Assembly: GCF_014653175.1 (NCBI RefSeq) | Contig: NZ_BNAG01000001.1 | Span: 310,001 to 374,000, forward strand | Reading direction: 5' to 3' | DNA: 64,000 nt | DNA from: Roseivirga thermotolerans | Lineage (GTDB): Bacteria > Bacteroidota > Bacteroidia > Cytophagales > Cyclobacteriaceae | Shown: positions 18,162 through 26,999 of the stretch, in pieces | Position numbering within the stretch: the stretch's first letter is position 1 | How the letters are laid out: every line of letters begins with the position of its first letter | The notes under the pieces: generated by a model | Told to the model about the DNA's origin: nothing | Databases searched by the model: none | Seen by the model: the letters and a program-made list of their open reading frames with translations, nothing else | Made by a program: the position numbers and the translations under genes

Positions 18162-18290
18162 ATGAAAACCCACACAATAATGAAGCCTTTATGCTTTTAT
18201 CAAGATAAGTCGCCTCCGCCCAAGTTTCAAAAAAAAAGGCTTTGCCCTAAATGCATTGGAAAAGTTATAAAAGAAAGAAGGCCGTCTTAA
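18162..18290 (+). CDS. Possible 42-residue Cys-containing basic protein
   Basis: Between 17878 and 18420 there is no standard-size gene. One small frame from ATG 18162 gives a basic 42-residue product with CPKC and a third cysteine upstream, like a minimal zinc ribbon. Its stop codon lies inside the left arm of hairpin repeat copy 2. No convincing ribosome binding site is visible and no family is recognised, so this is only a candidate. Confidence 0.22.
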   Translation: MKTHTIMKPLCFYQDKSPPPKFQKKRLCPKCIGKVIKERRPS

Positions 18291-18405
18291 AAGCTTCAAA
18301 CCTCATCATTCTGAATTTATTTCAGAATCTGTTAGTTTGATTGTCAGCTATCTAGAGACCCTGAAACAAGTTCAGGGTGACGCTAATCAGGCTTTTAAGA
18401 CGGCC
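18280..18405. repeat. Hairpin repeat copy 2 (terminator-like) with nested repeats
   Basis: Perfect 15-nt arms (GGCCGTCTTAAAAGC at 18280-18294, GCTTTTAAGACGGCC at 18391-18405) enclose a 96-nt core. The core holds further inverted repeats (TTCTGAATT...AATTTATTTCAGAA and CCCTGAA...TTCAGGG). It lies 15 bases past the pruA stop. The core stretch CAAGTTCAGGGTGACGCT (18367-18384) is repeated exactly at 58665-58682 inside copy 6. Confidence 0.8.
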
Positions 18406-18419
18406 CTACTTATTCGTTA

Positions 18420-20051
18420 TTAATCTTCTCCTAAGAAAGGATATCTATAGTCTACCGGTGGAACGAATGTTTCCTTGATTAATCTTGGAGACACCCATCT
18501 GAGCAAGTTGATCATTGAACCGGCCTTGTCGTTGGTTCCTGAGCCTCTGGCTCCACCAAATGGCTGCTGACCTACAACTGCTCCTGTTGGTTTATCATTG
18601 ATGTAGAAGTTACCCGCAGATTGCTCCAGGGCCTTCACCCCTACTTCTAGCGCATATCTGTCTTGCGAGAAGATGGCTCCGGTCAATGCATATGGAGAAG
18701 TCTCATCAACCAGCTTCAAAGTGGCTTCGAAGTCTTTTGGCTCATACACATAGATGGTAATTACCGGGCCAAATATTTCTTCGCACATGGTGGTGTACTT
18801 CGGGTCGGTAGTTAACAATACGGTTGGCTCAATGAAGTAACCCTTAGATTTGTCATAGTTACCACCGGCAATCACTTCTACTTTATCGCTTGCCTTGGCA
18901 TCATCAATATACTTAGCAATTTTGTCGAAAGACTTTTCATCGATTACTGCATTGATGAAATTGGTAAAGTCTTCTGTACCTCCCATTTTGAAGGTTTTAA
19001 GGTCTTCTATTACATAACCTTTTACCTCTTCCCACATGTTGCTCGGAATGTAAGCTCTTGAAGCAGCCGAACACTTTTGCCCCTGGAATTCAAAAGCACC
19101 TCGTGAAATAGCCGTAGCAACGGCCTTGGCATGGGCAGACTCGTGGGCGATTATAAAGTCTTTTCCGCCTGTTTCTCCCACTATTCTTGGGTACGACTTG
19201 TACTTATAAATATTCTCACCAATAGTTTTCCAAATGTGCTGGAATACGCCTGTGCTACCGGTAAAGTGGATACCACCAAAGTCCTGATGTTTAAAAATCA
19301 CATCTCCGGCAGTGGGTCCGTCTACATAGAAAAGGTTAATGACCCCCGGAGGTACACCCGCTTCGGTAAACACCTCCATAAGCACATGTGCAGAGTAGAT
19401 TTGTGTGTAAGCCGGCTTCCAAACTACCGTATTCCCCATCATGGCCGGAGCTGTTGGCAAGTTACCGGCAATGGCTGTAAAGTTGAATGGAGTAAGTGCG
19501 AACACAAAGCCTTCCAATGGTCTTTGCTCTACGCGGTTCCAGATACCTGCTGAAGACTCTGGCTGTTGCTTGTAGATCTCCGTCATGTACTGCACGTTGA
19601 ACCTCAAGAAGTCTACAATCTCACAAGCCGAATCAATTTCGGCCTGAAAAGCGTTTTTAGACTGCCCCAACATGGTAGCTGCATTCATTTTATAACGGTA
19701 CGGACCGGCAATCAACTCGGCAGCTTTCAAGAAGATGCTGGCGCGATTTTCCCAACTCATGTTGGCCCAATCTTTTTTGGCTGCCATGGCAGCATCTATC
19801 GATGCCTGAACGTGTGAGGCATCTCCTTCAGAAAAATACCCTAAAATGTGCTGATGATCGTGGGGAGGAGAAAGCGGCTTCTTTTTATCGGTGCGCACTT
19901 CTTTCCCATTGATGTACATGGGAATATCTATTTGTTTTGAACGCGCCTCTTCAATAGCTGCTTTGAGCTTGGCTCTTTCTGGAGAGCCCGGAGCATAGCT
20001 ATATATAGGTTCGTTTTTTGCTACTGGAACGTTGAAAAATCCGGTTGCCAT
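18420..20051 (-). CDS. pruA: L-glutamate gamma-semialdehyde dehydrogenase
   Basis: A 543-residue aldehyde dehydrogenase. The catalytic cysteine lies in FEFQGQKCSAASRAY and the general-base glutamate in PRIVGETGGKDF. NAD-binding FTGSTGVFQHIW and the C-terminal GQQPFGGARGSGTNDKAG follow the 1-pyrroline-5-carboxylate dehydrogenase pattern, including the single-enzyme length seen in Bacteroidota. It oxidises glutamate semialdehyde to glutamate in proline and arginine breakdown. No proline dehydrogenase gene is adjacent. A good Bacteroidota-type promoter is present upstream, and the gene ends in hairpin repeat copy 2. Confidence 0.96.
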   Translation of the reverse strand: MATGFFNVPVAKNEPIYSYAPGSPERAKLKAAIEEARSKQIDIPMYINGKEVRTDKKKPLSPPHDHQHILGYFSEGDASHVQASIDAAMAAKKDWANMSWENRASIFLKAAELIAGPYRYKMNAATMLGQSKNAFQAEIDSACEIVDFLRFNVQYMTEIYKQQPESSAGIWNRVEQRPLEGFVFALTPFNFTAIAGNLPTAPAMMGNTVVWKPAYTQIYSAHVLMEVFTEAGVPPGVINLFYVDGPTAGDVIFKHQDFGGIHFTGSTGVFQHIWKTIGENIYKYKSYPRIVGETGGKDFIIAHESAHAKAVATAISRGAFEFQGQKCSAASRAYIPSNMWEEVKGYVIEDLKTFKMGGTEDFTNFINAVIDEKSFDKIAKYIDDAKASDKVEVIAGGNYDKSKGYFIEPTVLLTTDPKYTTMCEEIFGPVITIYVYEPKDFEATLKLVDETSPYALTGAIFSQDRYALEVGVKALEQSAGNFYINDKPTGAVVGQQPFGGARGSGTNDKAGSMINLLRWVSPRLIKETFVPPVDYRYPFLGED

Positions 20052-20086
20052 AGTTTACTTTTTAGGGTTATACATTTCTATAGCGG

Positions 20087-20115
20087 CAAATATAAGAGTT
20101 CGCCTACGGAAGCAA
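20087..20115 (-). promoter_or_regulatory. Promoter of pruA
   Basis: On the minus strand TATATTTG (20094-20087) matches the Bacteroidota -7 consensus TAnnTTTG and is preceded by TTG (20115-20113) with an 18-base spacer. The ATG of pruA is 36 bases downstream of the -7 box. Confidence 0.65.
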
Positions 20116-20128
20116 AACCTATCCGTGA

Positions 20129-20824
20129 TTAGAGAATGCTTTTAAGCTCAAGAAGGTTCGATATCTCGTGTTGCACTGCCACATTTGTAGCCATTCGTGT
20201 TGGGTTAAACCAAACATGGTCCATGTCTACCCGCTTAGCCCCTGCTATGTCCGAGTCGAGGTTATCGCCAATCATAATGGAATTGAAGCAATCGGCTCCG
20301 GTAAGTTCAAAGGCCACCTCAAAAATTCGGGGATTAGGCTTCCGCGCGCGCGAAGACTCAGAGGTTATAATACGTTGAAAATAAGGTGTAAGATTGGAAG
20401 ATCTGAGCTTGGTATGTTGAATATCATCGAAACCATTGGTGATAAGGTGCAGCTTATACCTGGCCGATAAATAGTCGAGCACTTCTGTGGCATAATCGAA
20501 CAACCTGCTTTTGGTGGGTGCCAGTGCCACGTACTCTTCTTCAAAAGTTGCGGGTAAATGTTCGGGACTCACCCGCAGTTTATGAAAAATCTCAGGAAAC
20601 CTGCGCTTTCTAATATCTGCTCTTCCAATGCGGTGGTGATTATACAAATCCCACAACTTGTGGTTTACCTCAAAAAACATGGCCACAAGATCTTGTTTTG
20701 TAAAGGCTTCAAGCTGTTCCAGTTTGTGCACCTCATACAATTCATGCAAGGCTTCTGCGGCATTGGCATCATAATCCCAAAGGGTATGATCCAGATCAAA
20801 AAAAATATGCTGGTACTTACTCAA
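20129..20824 (-). CDS. YjjG-type HAD hydrolase (noncanonical pyrimidine nucleotidase)
   Basis: A 231-residue HAD phosphatase. Motif I is FFDLDHTLWDYD, motif II LITNGF, motif III the lysine in SSRARKPNPRIFE, and motif IV MIGDNLDSDIAGAKR. The helical cap and the HTLWD variant of motif I match the YjjG/TIGR02254 family of pyrimidine 5'-nucleotidases. The start codon is TTG at 20824, two bases after the stop of the ArsR-type regulator gene. No ATG exists between, so translation is probably coupled to the regulator. Confidence 0.88.
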   Translation of the reverse strand: MSKYQHIFFDLDHTLWDYDANAAEALHELYEVHKLEQLEAFTKQDLVAMFFEVNHKLWDLYNHHRIGRADIRKRRFPEIFHKLRVSPEHLPATFEEEYVALAPTKSRLFDYATEVLDYLSARYKLHLITNGFDDIQHTKLRSSNLTPYFQRIITSESSRARKPNPRIFEVAFELTGADCFNSIMIGDNLDSDIAGAKRVDMDHVWFNPTRMATNVAVQHEISNLLELKSIL

Positions 20825-20826
20825 GG

Positions 20827-21210
20827 TTATTTATAGAAGACTCTGTTTTGAAAACGGTTTTGAGCCAGCTCGCGATTAGATGCCAAAATTTCATACGTTT
20901 CCTGGTCTTTTTGCAGCGTAGTATCTTTCACCAAAAACTCAAAAATGCGATGTACTATTTCTTCTACCTCTTCGCGCAAACTATAAAAGACCCATTGGTC
21001 TACTTTGCGCGCACTTATTATTCCGGAGTTCTTTAAATAGGTTACATGCCTTGAGGTTTTGGTTTGAGTAAACTCCAAAATATGCTCCAAATCGGAAATC
21101 GTCAGCTCTCCGTTACGGTACAGTAAATGTAAGATACGAATCCTCGATTCTTCCGAAACGGATTTAAATATCTGGCTGCCAAAGGATAAGCTAAAATTCT
21201 TAAGTCGCAT
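20827..21210 (-). CDS. ArsR-type winged-helix transcriptional regulator
   Basis: A 127-residue winged-helix protein. ESRIRILHLLYRNGELTISD and LEHILEFTQTKTSRHVTYLKNSG give the recognition helix, and VDQWVFYSLRE forms the wing. There is no CxC metal site of the ArsR type at the usual helix-3 position, so it may respond to a different signal. It is transcribed together with the HAD nucleotidase gene that follows. Confidence 0.88.
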   Translation of the reverse strand: MRLKNFSLSFGSQIFKSVSEESRIRILHLLYRNGELTISDLEHILEFTQTKTSRHVTYLKNSGIISARKVDQWVFYSLREEVEEIVHRIFEFLVKDTTLQKDQETYEILASNRELAQNRFQNRVFYK

Positions 21211-21349
21211 GGCCGGTTAATTCTTGTTAATTTGGGGAGAATTAATCGAATACACCAATCAATTTTCCTCAACTGCTTGTTAAGTTTGTAAAAGCAAGGG
21301 AAGTGAAGAGTCATATCTAATTGGCTATCTTTACGTTTGAAACAATATT

Positions 21350-21991
21350 ATGCTGCTGCAAAAATCTTCTTACTACAAAGTTCTATTCATCATTGCCGGT
21401 TTGTTCATGCTATCCTTGCAAAGCAAAGCGCAACAGCCTTCTGAGTTACATGTTGTTCAGGTTTCGGGTTTGGTGATGAACGCAGACAGTACCATTACCA
21501 TACCCGGGGTTCATATTTATGACGAACGTGGCCGGGGTATTCCTACCGACTTCAGAGGCTGGTTTAGCAAGGCCTTTGTGGCCGGAGATACGCTTACTAT
21601 TAGTGCTATTGGTTTCAAAAACCGAAAAGTGGTAGTACCCGATTCGGTGGGTGATAGAGTAACCGTAATTTTCGCCTTAGAAGAAGAAGTTACCCAACTG
21701 GCCGATATTGAGGTTAACCCATTTCCAACGGAAGAACTTTTTAAAGAGGCCATTCTCGCCATGAACCTTACCCGTGAGCAAGAAAATGTACTGAACAGCT
21801 ATGAGCCTGAAATTATTCGGGAACTGGTGAGAACCATGCCTTTGGAAGGTTCTTCGAGCATGAACTACCGTTACATGATGAATCAGCAATTCCAGAATTT
21901 GCAATATTCATCGGGGCCAAGAACCAACCCATTGCTCAATCCTTTTGCATGGGCCAACTTCATCAATTCCTTAAAGAAAAAGAAGAACTAG
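21350..21991 (+). CDS. Exported protein with carboxypeptidase-regulatory-like domain
   Basis: A 213-residue exported protein (signal ending SKAQ). Residues of about 35-120 form a CarboxypepD_reg-like beta-sandwich (VSGLVMNADSTITIPGVHIY, then TDFRGWFSKAFVAGDTLTIS and FKNRKVVV), the domain that also caps many TonB receptors. The C-terminal half is helical and Asn/Gln-rich, ending NPFAWANFINSLKKKKN. Such stand-alone proteins are frequent in Bacteroidota; function unknown. Confidence 0.85.
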   Translation: MLLQKSSYYKVLFIIAGLFMLSLQSKAQQPSELHVVQVSGLVMNADSTITIPGVHIYDERGRGIPTDFRGWFSKAFVAGDTLTISAIGFKNRKVVVPDSVGDRVTVIFALEEEVTQLADIEVNPFPTEELFKEAILAMNLTREQENVLNSYEPEIIRELVRTMPLEGSSSMNYRYMMNQQFQNLQYSSGPRTNPLLNPFAWANFINSLKKKKN

Positions 21992-21999
21992 GTATAAGC

Positions 22000-22725
22000 C
22001 TACTTCTCGTTCACCTTAAGATCAACCAGGTAATCTGTGCCTAAAAGTGTATGATCTGCATTGGTGTACCAGGTGCGGTTTTTAGGAATACGCAGGCCAT
22101 TTTTAATCTCCATGCCTTCCAGCACAATGTATTCTCCATCATTGGCTGTCTCATTGTGGTAAAACCGATAGCCAACCATCTCATAAGTTTCGGGCTTAAA
22201 ATAAAAGTACCAGGTGTCTTTACCCACTTGGGCATCATAACTAACCTTTAGCTGCAAAGTTTCCAGGCCGGCAAACTGGGTTCTTAGTACCGTAGGATCG
22301 ATCCGGGTACCCGGGTCTTTCAACTTCATGGGTAGTCCATAGAGATAGGAATAATAATTCCTCCACCTTCTGGCTCTTTCAGGAGTCAAACTTAGGGAAT
22401 CGGCCTGAAGAGAGTCGGCCGGAGGTAAAAAGTCTACCCGAAAATCAGTGGAGTCGCGCGCGTCTACCATCCACTCCAAAAGCTGTCCTCTTTGCAACAT
22501 TCGCAAGTGAAATGAGCCTTTCGAGTTGTTAATAGATACCTCACTTCTTCGTACGGGTCGGTTAGGGGCTTGCATATCTATGATGAGCTTAACAGAAGCG
22601 GTGGACCAACGATTGCCCGGATCATGAAACTGAATGGCCCGCTTTAGTAATTCTTCGCCACTAATTTCCTGCGCCCTAACAACTCCTACACTTAGCAAAA
22701 GTAGTATGCCAACAATTATTCTCAT
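22000..22725 (-). CDS. Exported DUF6503-like protein
   Basis: A 241-residue protein starting at ATG 22725 (the longer frame to 22734 needs TTG). It has a signal peptide (MRIIVGILLLLSVGVVRAQ) and the mature opening EELLKRAIQFHDPGNRW, which is typical of the Bacteroidota exported family DUF6503. The rest predicts an extended beta-sheet like lipid- or polymer-binding LolA-type folds (DTWYFYFKPETYEMVGYRF). It is convergent with the preceding gene, separated by only nine bases. Confidence 0.8.
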   Translation of the reverse strand: MRIIVGILLLLSVGVVRAQEISGEELLKRAIQFHDPGNRWSTASVKLIIDMQAPNRPVRRSEVSINNSKGSFHLRMLQRGQLLEWMVDARDSTDFRVDFLPPADSLQADSLSLTPERARRWRNYYSYLYGLPMKLKDPGTRIDPTVLRTQFAGLETLQLKVSYDAQVGKDTWYFYFKPETYEMVGYRFYHNETANDGEYIVLEGMEIKNGLRIPKNRTWYTNADHTLLGTDYLVDLKVNEK

Positions 22726-22867
22726 AGTCTGCAATTATCTCTTCAAATTAAGTGCAATAAAATCAATTTGTCGCTGGTTTCGGTGCTCACCAGTCATTTC
22801 GCAGTCCTTACACTGCCTCTTCAATGTTAATTAGCGCCTCAGGCTGCCTTAATCTATCAGATGTTAT

Positions 22868-22875
22868 TATTTTTG
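22868..22875 (+). promoter_or_regulatory. Putative -7 promoter element TATTTTTG
   Basis: TATTTTTG fits TAnnTTTG and lies 22 bases before the ATG of the CPBP protein gene at 22898. No clear TTG is present at the -33 position, so support is partial. Confidence 0.4.
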
Positions 22876-22897
22876 CCCACTATCTGAACCCGACTTC

Positions 22898-23614
22898 ATG
22901 AATATTCCCGCCTGGAACCCACAATATTTGGAACCTATTCTTGCCTTTGTGCTGGTTACTATTGGTTTTAGTCTTTATCACTTTGTATCGATATCCCCTA
23001 AAATTAAAAACAAGTATCAGGGCCGTTTTGGAGCCGAAAGAGGCAATACCAAATTCTTATGGATGACACGCTACCTGGGAGCTATGAGCATAGGTGTTGT
23101 TCCGGCTATTATAATGATGATGGTTATGGGAAAAACACCTGAAGACTATGGCGTGGCCTTTAAAAACCACGGCACCAGCCTGGCCTGGATTTTGGGACTA
23201 GCGACCATTATTATTCCCATGAATTTTTTTAACTCCAAAAAGGAGAAGAATCTGGCTTTTTACCCCAATGTGCGCGAAAAGGAATGGACCAAGCCAATGG
23301 TGGCTACCAATGCTTTTACCTGGGTGGCCTATCTTTTTGGCTACGAGCTCATGTTTAGAGGCTTGTTGCTCTTTGCCACCGTGCCGTTATTGGGTGAGTG
23401 GCCTGCTATAGTGCTCAATGCTGCCATATATGCATTGGTACATGTACCTAAGAATTTAGAAGAAACCATTGGTGCTATTCCGTTGGGTATTGTGCTTTGC
23501 CTTATTACCCTAACTACCGGAACCTTTTGGGTGGCTTTCTTCGTCCACATAACGTTGGCCTTGTCTAACTTCTTTTTCTCTTTGAAACATCACCCTGAAA
23601 TGAAAGTGATCTAA
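22898..23614 (+). CDS. CPBP family intramembrane metalloprotease-like protein
   Basis: A 238-residue protein with about six transmembrane helices. The CPBP/Abi motif 1 reads YELMFRG where EExxxRG is usual, so the first glutamate is replaced by tyrosine while the second glutamate and arginine remain. Motif 2 is ALVHVPKN (His present) and motif 3 is FFVHITLALSN (His and Asn present). The family cleaves peptides or prenylated substrates inside the membrane. Whether the altered motif 1 keeps activity is open. It abuts the SDR gene with overlapping stop and start codons (TAATG). Confidence 0.82.
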   Translation: MNIPAWNPQYLEPILAFVLVTIGFSLYHFVSISPKIKNKYQGRFGAERGNTKFLWMTRYLGAMSIGVVPAIIMMMVMGKTPEDYGVAFKNHGTSLAWILGLATIIIPMNFFNSKKEKNLAFYPNVREKEWTKPMVATNAFTWVAYLFGYELMFRGLLLFATVPLLGEWPAIVLNAAIYALVHVPKNLEETIGAIPLGIVLCLITLTTGTFWVAFFVHITLALSNFFFSLKHHPEMKVI

Positions 23615-24600
23615 TGCCGAAAAGAATCTTCATTACCGGAAGCACTGGCTTTATAGGCCAGAAATTAGCCAAAAACCTGACCGATGAAGGGCACGAGGTA
23701 GTAGCTCTAATTCGTTCGAAAGCAAAAGCCAAAAATCTGGAGCACGACCGTATATCTATGGTTGAAGGCGACTTGTTTGCTAAGGAAGCCCTATTGCAAG
23801 GTATGGAAGGCTGCGATGAGGTGTATCACCTGGCGGCTTTTGCCAGTGTATGGGCCAAAGACAATACCTTTGAGCGGGTGAATATAGATGGTACCCTGAA
23901 CATACTGGAGGCTGCAAAAACACAAGGTGTTAAAAAAACCCTGGTCACTTCTACGGCAGGAGTTATCGGACCGGCCATAGATGGCCCGGTGAATGAAGAC
24001 ACTCCACGCAAGGTAGATTTCTTTACGCCTTATGAAAGCTCCAAGTATGAATCGGAACTGCGAATAAAAGAGTATGTACAAAAAGGGCAGCACGTGGTTA
24101 TAGTAAATCCCACCCGTGTATATGGTCCGGGCCCGCTCAATGTGAGTAACTCTGTGACCAAACTGGTGAAGCAATACATTGAAGGCAAATGGAAGTTTAT
24201 GCCTGGCGATGGAATGAGCACCGGAAACTACGTGTATGTTGAAGATGTAATTAATGGCCACAAACTGGCCATGGCCAATGGCAGGCCTGGCGAACGCTAC
24301 CTGCTTGGGGGAGAAGATGCTACCTACCATGAGCTATTCGACACCATTGCCGAAATTGGTGGTAAGAGACACAAGCTCTATAAAATGCCACTGGGAGCCA
24401 TGCTCACCTTTGGCAAAATCCAGCTGTTTATGGCCGAAAACTTTGGGCGTCAGCCAATGATTACTCCGGGCTGGGTAAAAAAATACCTCTATGAATGGAG
24501 GGTCTCCAGCGAAAAAGCACAAAAGGAACTGGGCTATGAGATTACTCCGCTAAAAAAAGGAATTGAAGAAACTGTGAACTGGCTAAAGAATGGCAAATAA
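23614..24600 (+). CDS. NAD-dependent epimerase/dehydratase (extended SDR)
   Basis: A 328-residue extended SDR enzyme with the N-terminal GSTGFIG nucleotide-binding motif, VYHLAAFAS, the catalytic Tyr-Lys pair in YESSKYESE (YxxxK) and VNPTRVYGPG. It resembles dihydroflavonol-4-reductase-like and hopanoid-associated sugar epimerase-like enzymes; the substrate cannot be fixed. It overlaps the following SDR gene by 11 bases and the upstream protease gene by one, forming a three-gene operon. Confidence 0.9.
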   Translation: MPKRIFITGSTGFIGQKLAKNLTDEGHEVVALIRSKAKAKNLEHDRISMVEGDLFAKEALLQGMEGCDEVYHLAAFASVWAKDNTFERVNIDGTLNILEAAKTQGVKKTLVTSTAGVIGPAIDGPVNEDTPRKVDFFTPYESSKYESELRIKEYVQKGQHVVIVNPTRVYGPGPLNVSNSVTKLVKQYIEGKWKFMPGDGMSTGNYVYVEDVINGHKLAMANGRPGERYLLGGEDATYHELFDTIAEIGGKRHKLYKMPLGAMLTFGKIQLFMAENFGRQPMITPGWVKKYLYEWRVSSEKAQKELGYEITPLKKGIEETVNWLKNGK

Positions 24601-25384
24601 AACATATGCCCTAATTACAGGGGCTAGCAACGGAATAGGAAAAGCCTTTGCCGAAGAATGTGCCGCAAGAGGTAAAAACGTACTTTTGGTGGCTTTACCT
24701 GAACCAAAGCTTGAGGAGGTAACCAACCAGCTAAGCAGCCAATACACAGACCTATCTTTCCATCACCTGGGCATTAATCTTATGGAACAAGGAGCTCCAA
24801 GACAGATTCTCAACTGGTGCCAGGAAAAAGGCTACGTTGTAGACTTACTGATTAACAATGCCGGCCTGGGCAACTCTGGCCCTTTTGTGAGCCGACCTTC
24901 AGAATTTTATGAAGGGCAAATGCAGCTAAACATGGTTTCGCTGGTTAGTTTAACCCACCTGTTTCTTCCTATGATGATGAGCCTTCCGAAGGCCAATATC
25001 ATTAACGTAGCCAGTATGGCCGCCTTCTACGACATCCCCTTTAAAGGAATATACTCGGCCAGTAAAAAGTTCGTGCTTTCCTTTTCGCGCTCTCTCAACA
25101 AAGAGCTGGAAGGTTCATCGGTGAGCATTACAGTACTATGCCCGGCATCGGTACCTACCAATCCGGATGTGATGTTGCGCGAAAAGGAACTGGGACTAAT
25201 GGCCCGACTCTCCAGCCGAAGCCCGCAGCAAGTGGCTCAATATACCCTAGACAAAATGCTTCAGGGCCGGCAAGTGGTTATTCCCGGTTTCTTTCCCCGG
25301 CTATATAAGCGTATTGGCACTGTAGTGCCTTATCGTGCCAGGCTAAACATACTCGCCAAACAGTTTATTAAAAACAGTAAGTAA
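24590..25384 (+). CDS. SDR family NAD(P)-dependent oxidoreductase
   Basis: A 264-residue classical SDR. Its motifs are TGASNGIG (cofactor binding), NNAG, the catalytic Ser in IINVASMAAF and the YSASKKF Tyr/Lys pair. The tail LNILAKQFIKNSK and the overall form match the DltE/YqjQ-like branch of uncharacterised short-chain dehydrogenases. It is coupled to the extended SDR before it, so both may act on one lipid or sugar pathway; that is inference. Confidence 0.9.
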   Translation: MANKTYALITGASNGIGKAFAEECAARGKNVLLVALPEPKLEEVTNQLSSQYTDLSFHHLGINLMEQGAPRQILNWCQEKGYVVDLLINNAGLGNSGPFVSRPSEFYEGQMQLNMVSLVSLTHLFLPMMMSLPKANIINVASMAAFYDIPFKGIYSASKKFVLSFSRSLNKELEGSSVSITVLCPASVPTNPDVMLREKELGLMARLSSRSPQQVAQYTLDKMLQGRQVVIPGFFPRLYKRIGTVVPYRARLNILAKQFIKNSK

Positions 25385-25450
25385 CCACTGATCTCCCGCC
25401 CGGTGGGTTACTCTGCATTATCCTACTCGGCAATTACTGATCTGTGATTT

Positions 25451-25458
25451 TATCTTTG
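25451..25458 (+). promoter_or_regulatory. Putative -7 promoter element TATCTTTG
   Basis: TATCTTTG fits TAnnTTTG and lies 84 bases upstream of the nhaC start in a 157-base intergenic region. The -33 element is not clear. Confidence 0.4.
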
Positions 25459-25541
25459 CTTCGGCAGCAAGGTATAACCGATTCCGGCTTAGCAATTTTT
25501 ATTCTTAGGCAGTCTCACTATCTTCTCGGCACTTTTTGCTT

Positions 25542-26999
25542 ATGAATTCTACAAAAAAGCCCGAGGTTAAGTTTTATCATGCCGTTTTGCCTGTAGCATT
25601 TCTTTCAATTATGATTGGCTATGGGCTTATTCTCAGGCCCCAGTTTCTCAATCAGGAGGCCTTCCCCTTAGAAATTGTGTTTCTCATATCTTCGGTTTTT
25701 GCCATCGCCCAATTGCTTATTATGGGCTTTAAGTGGGAAGACATCCTTCAGTCCATTGTCCGAAAGCAGGCAAAGGGGCTACCTGCGCTGCTTATTTTGC
25801 TGGCCATAGGTATTATCATTGGCTCATGGATTATTTGCGGAACCATACCTATGTTTATCTATTACGGTATAAAACTCATTAACCCGGACTACCTCTACGT
25901 GCTGGCCTTTCTGATTCCGATTATTTTCTCCACACTCACCGGCACCTCCTGGGGAGCCATTGGCACCATAGGAGTAGTGCTGATTGGTATTGCACAGGCA
26001 GTAAATGCCGATTTGGCCATAACTGCTGGAGCCATTGTTGGGGGTGCCTTCTTCGGAGACAAAATCTCTCCACTTAGCGACACCACCAACCTGGCCGCTA
26101 TGGCCGCTGAAACCGATTTATATGCACACATCCGATCTATGATGAACACGACTTTACCGGCAGCTCTTTTCGCTCTGATTGTTTACTTCATTATGGGGCT
26201 GGTTAACCCGATTGATTCCGGAGAAGTGGATAATGCAAAGGTTGAAGAGACCTTATCGGCCATTGAGCAAATGTTCCATTTTAGCCCCCTGCTGTTTATT
26301 CCTCCCCTCATTGTACTGTATGGCTCAATAAGGAAAAAAGGCACTTTGCCAACCCTGTTGTCATCTTCTATTGTAGCAGCATTACTGGCTATCATTCTAC
26401 AAGACTATAGTCTGGAAAATGTGATTAAAACCTTAAACACAGGCTTTGAAACTTCTATGGCTGGCTGGATGAAAGAGATTCCGGATAGTATTGTAACCCT
26501 TTTTTCGCGCGGTGGACTTTACGAGTTGAGCTTCGCTTTTATGATCGCCATAATAATTTTTGTATTCGTGGGATCCATAGATATGATTAATGCCATGCCA
26601 AGAATTGTAGACAGACTTTTTTCTTTTGCTAAAAACAGGCCGTCTGTCATTATCTCTTCTTTAGTCGCTACAGGTTTCACCAATGTGACTACTTCTAATC
26701 AAACAGCCACCAGCTTTATTATTGGCGATGCTTTTGCCAAAAAGTATGACCAGCACCGCATTCCACGAAAAGTGCTTTCCCGTTCGATTGAAGATTACGG
26801 AACCATGCTTGAAAATAGTGTTCCCTGGACCACAACGGGGGTCTTTATAGCCGCTACCTTGGGGGTTGCCGTTGAGCAATACTGGTTCTGGCAACTAACC
26901 ACCCTGGCCAACCTGATTATTGCTCCGTTGCTGGCCATTACCGGAAAAGGCTGTTTTTATAATGAAGTTGATGCCGAAAAAGACCCAAAAAATGAGTGA
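25542..26999 (+). CDS. nhaC: Na+/H+ antiporter of the NhaC family
   Basis: A 485-residue polytopic membrane protein with about 12 helices. Start ATG 25542 is chosen over an in-frame TTG six bases upstream. The family-typical segments are GTSWGAIGTIGVVLIGIA, GAFFGDKISPLSDTTNLAA with its charged residues in the membrane, and ATGFTNVTTSNQTAT. NhaC antiporters exchange sodium for protons and serve in pH and salt tolerance, which fits a marine or saline habitat. The stop overlaps the start of the PLP enzyme gene. Confidence 0.92.
   Translation: MNSTKKPEVKFYHAVLPVAFLSIMIGYGLILRPQFLNQEAFPLEIVFLISSVFAIAQLLIMGFKWEDILQSIVRKQAKGLPALLILLAIGIIIGSWIICGTIPMFIYYGIKLINPDYLYVLAFLIPIIFSTLTGTSWGAIGTIGVVLIGIAQAVNADLAITAGAIVGGAFFGDKISPLSDTTNLAAMAAETDLYAHIRSMMNTTLPAALFALIVYFIMGLVNPIDSGEVDNAKVEETLSAIEQMFHFSPLLFIPPLIVLYGSIRKKGTLPTLLSSSIVAALLAIILQDYSLENVIKTLNTGFETSMAGWMKEIPDSIVTLFSRGGLYELSFAFMIAIIIFVFVGSIDMINAMPRIVDRLFSFAKNRPSVIISSLVATGFTNVTTSNQTATSFIIGDAFAKKYDQHRIPRKVLSRSIEDYGTMLENSVPWTTTGVFIAATLGVAVEQYWFWQLTTLANLIIAPLLAITGKGCFYNEVDAEKDPKNE

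Noticed and set aside
18280-18405. Hairpin with nested repeats as possible CRISPR or insertion sequence
   Set aside because: There are no regularly spaced direct repeats and no transposase; the copies elsewhere share only terminator-type arms.
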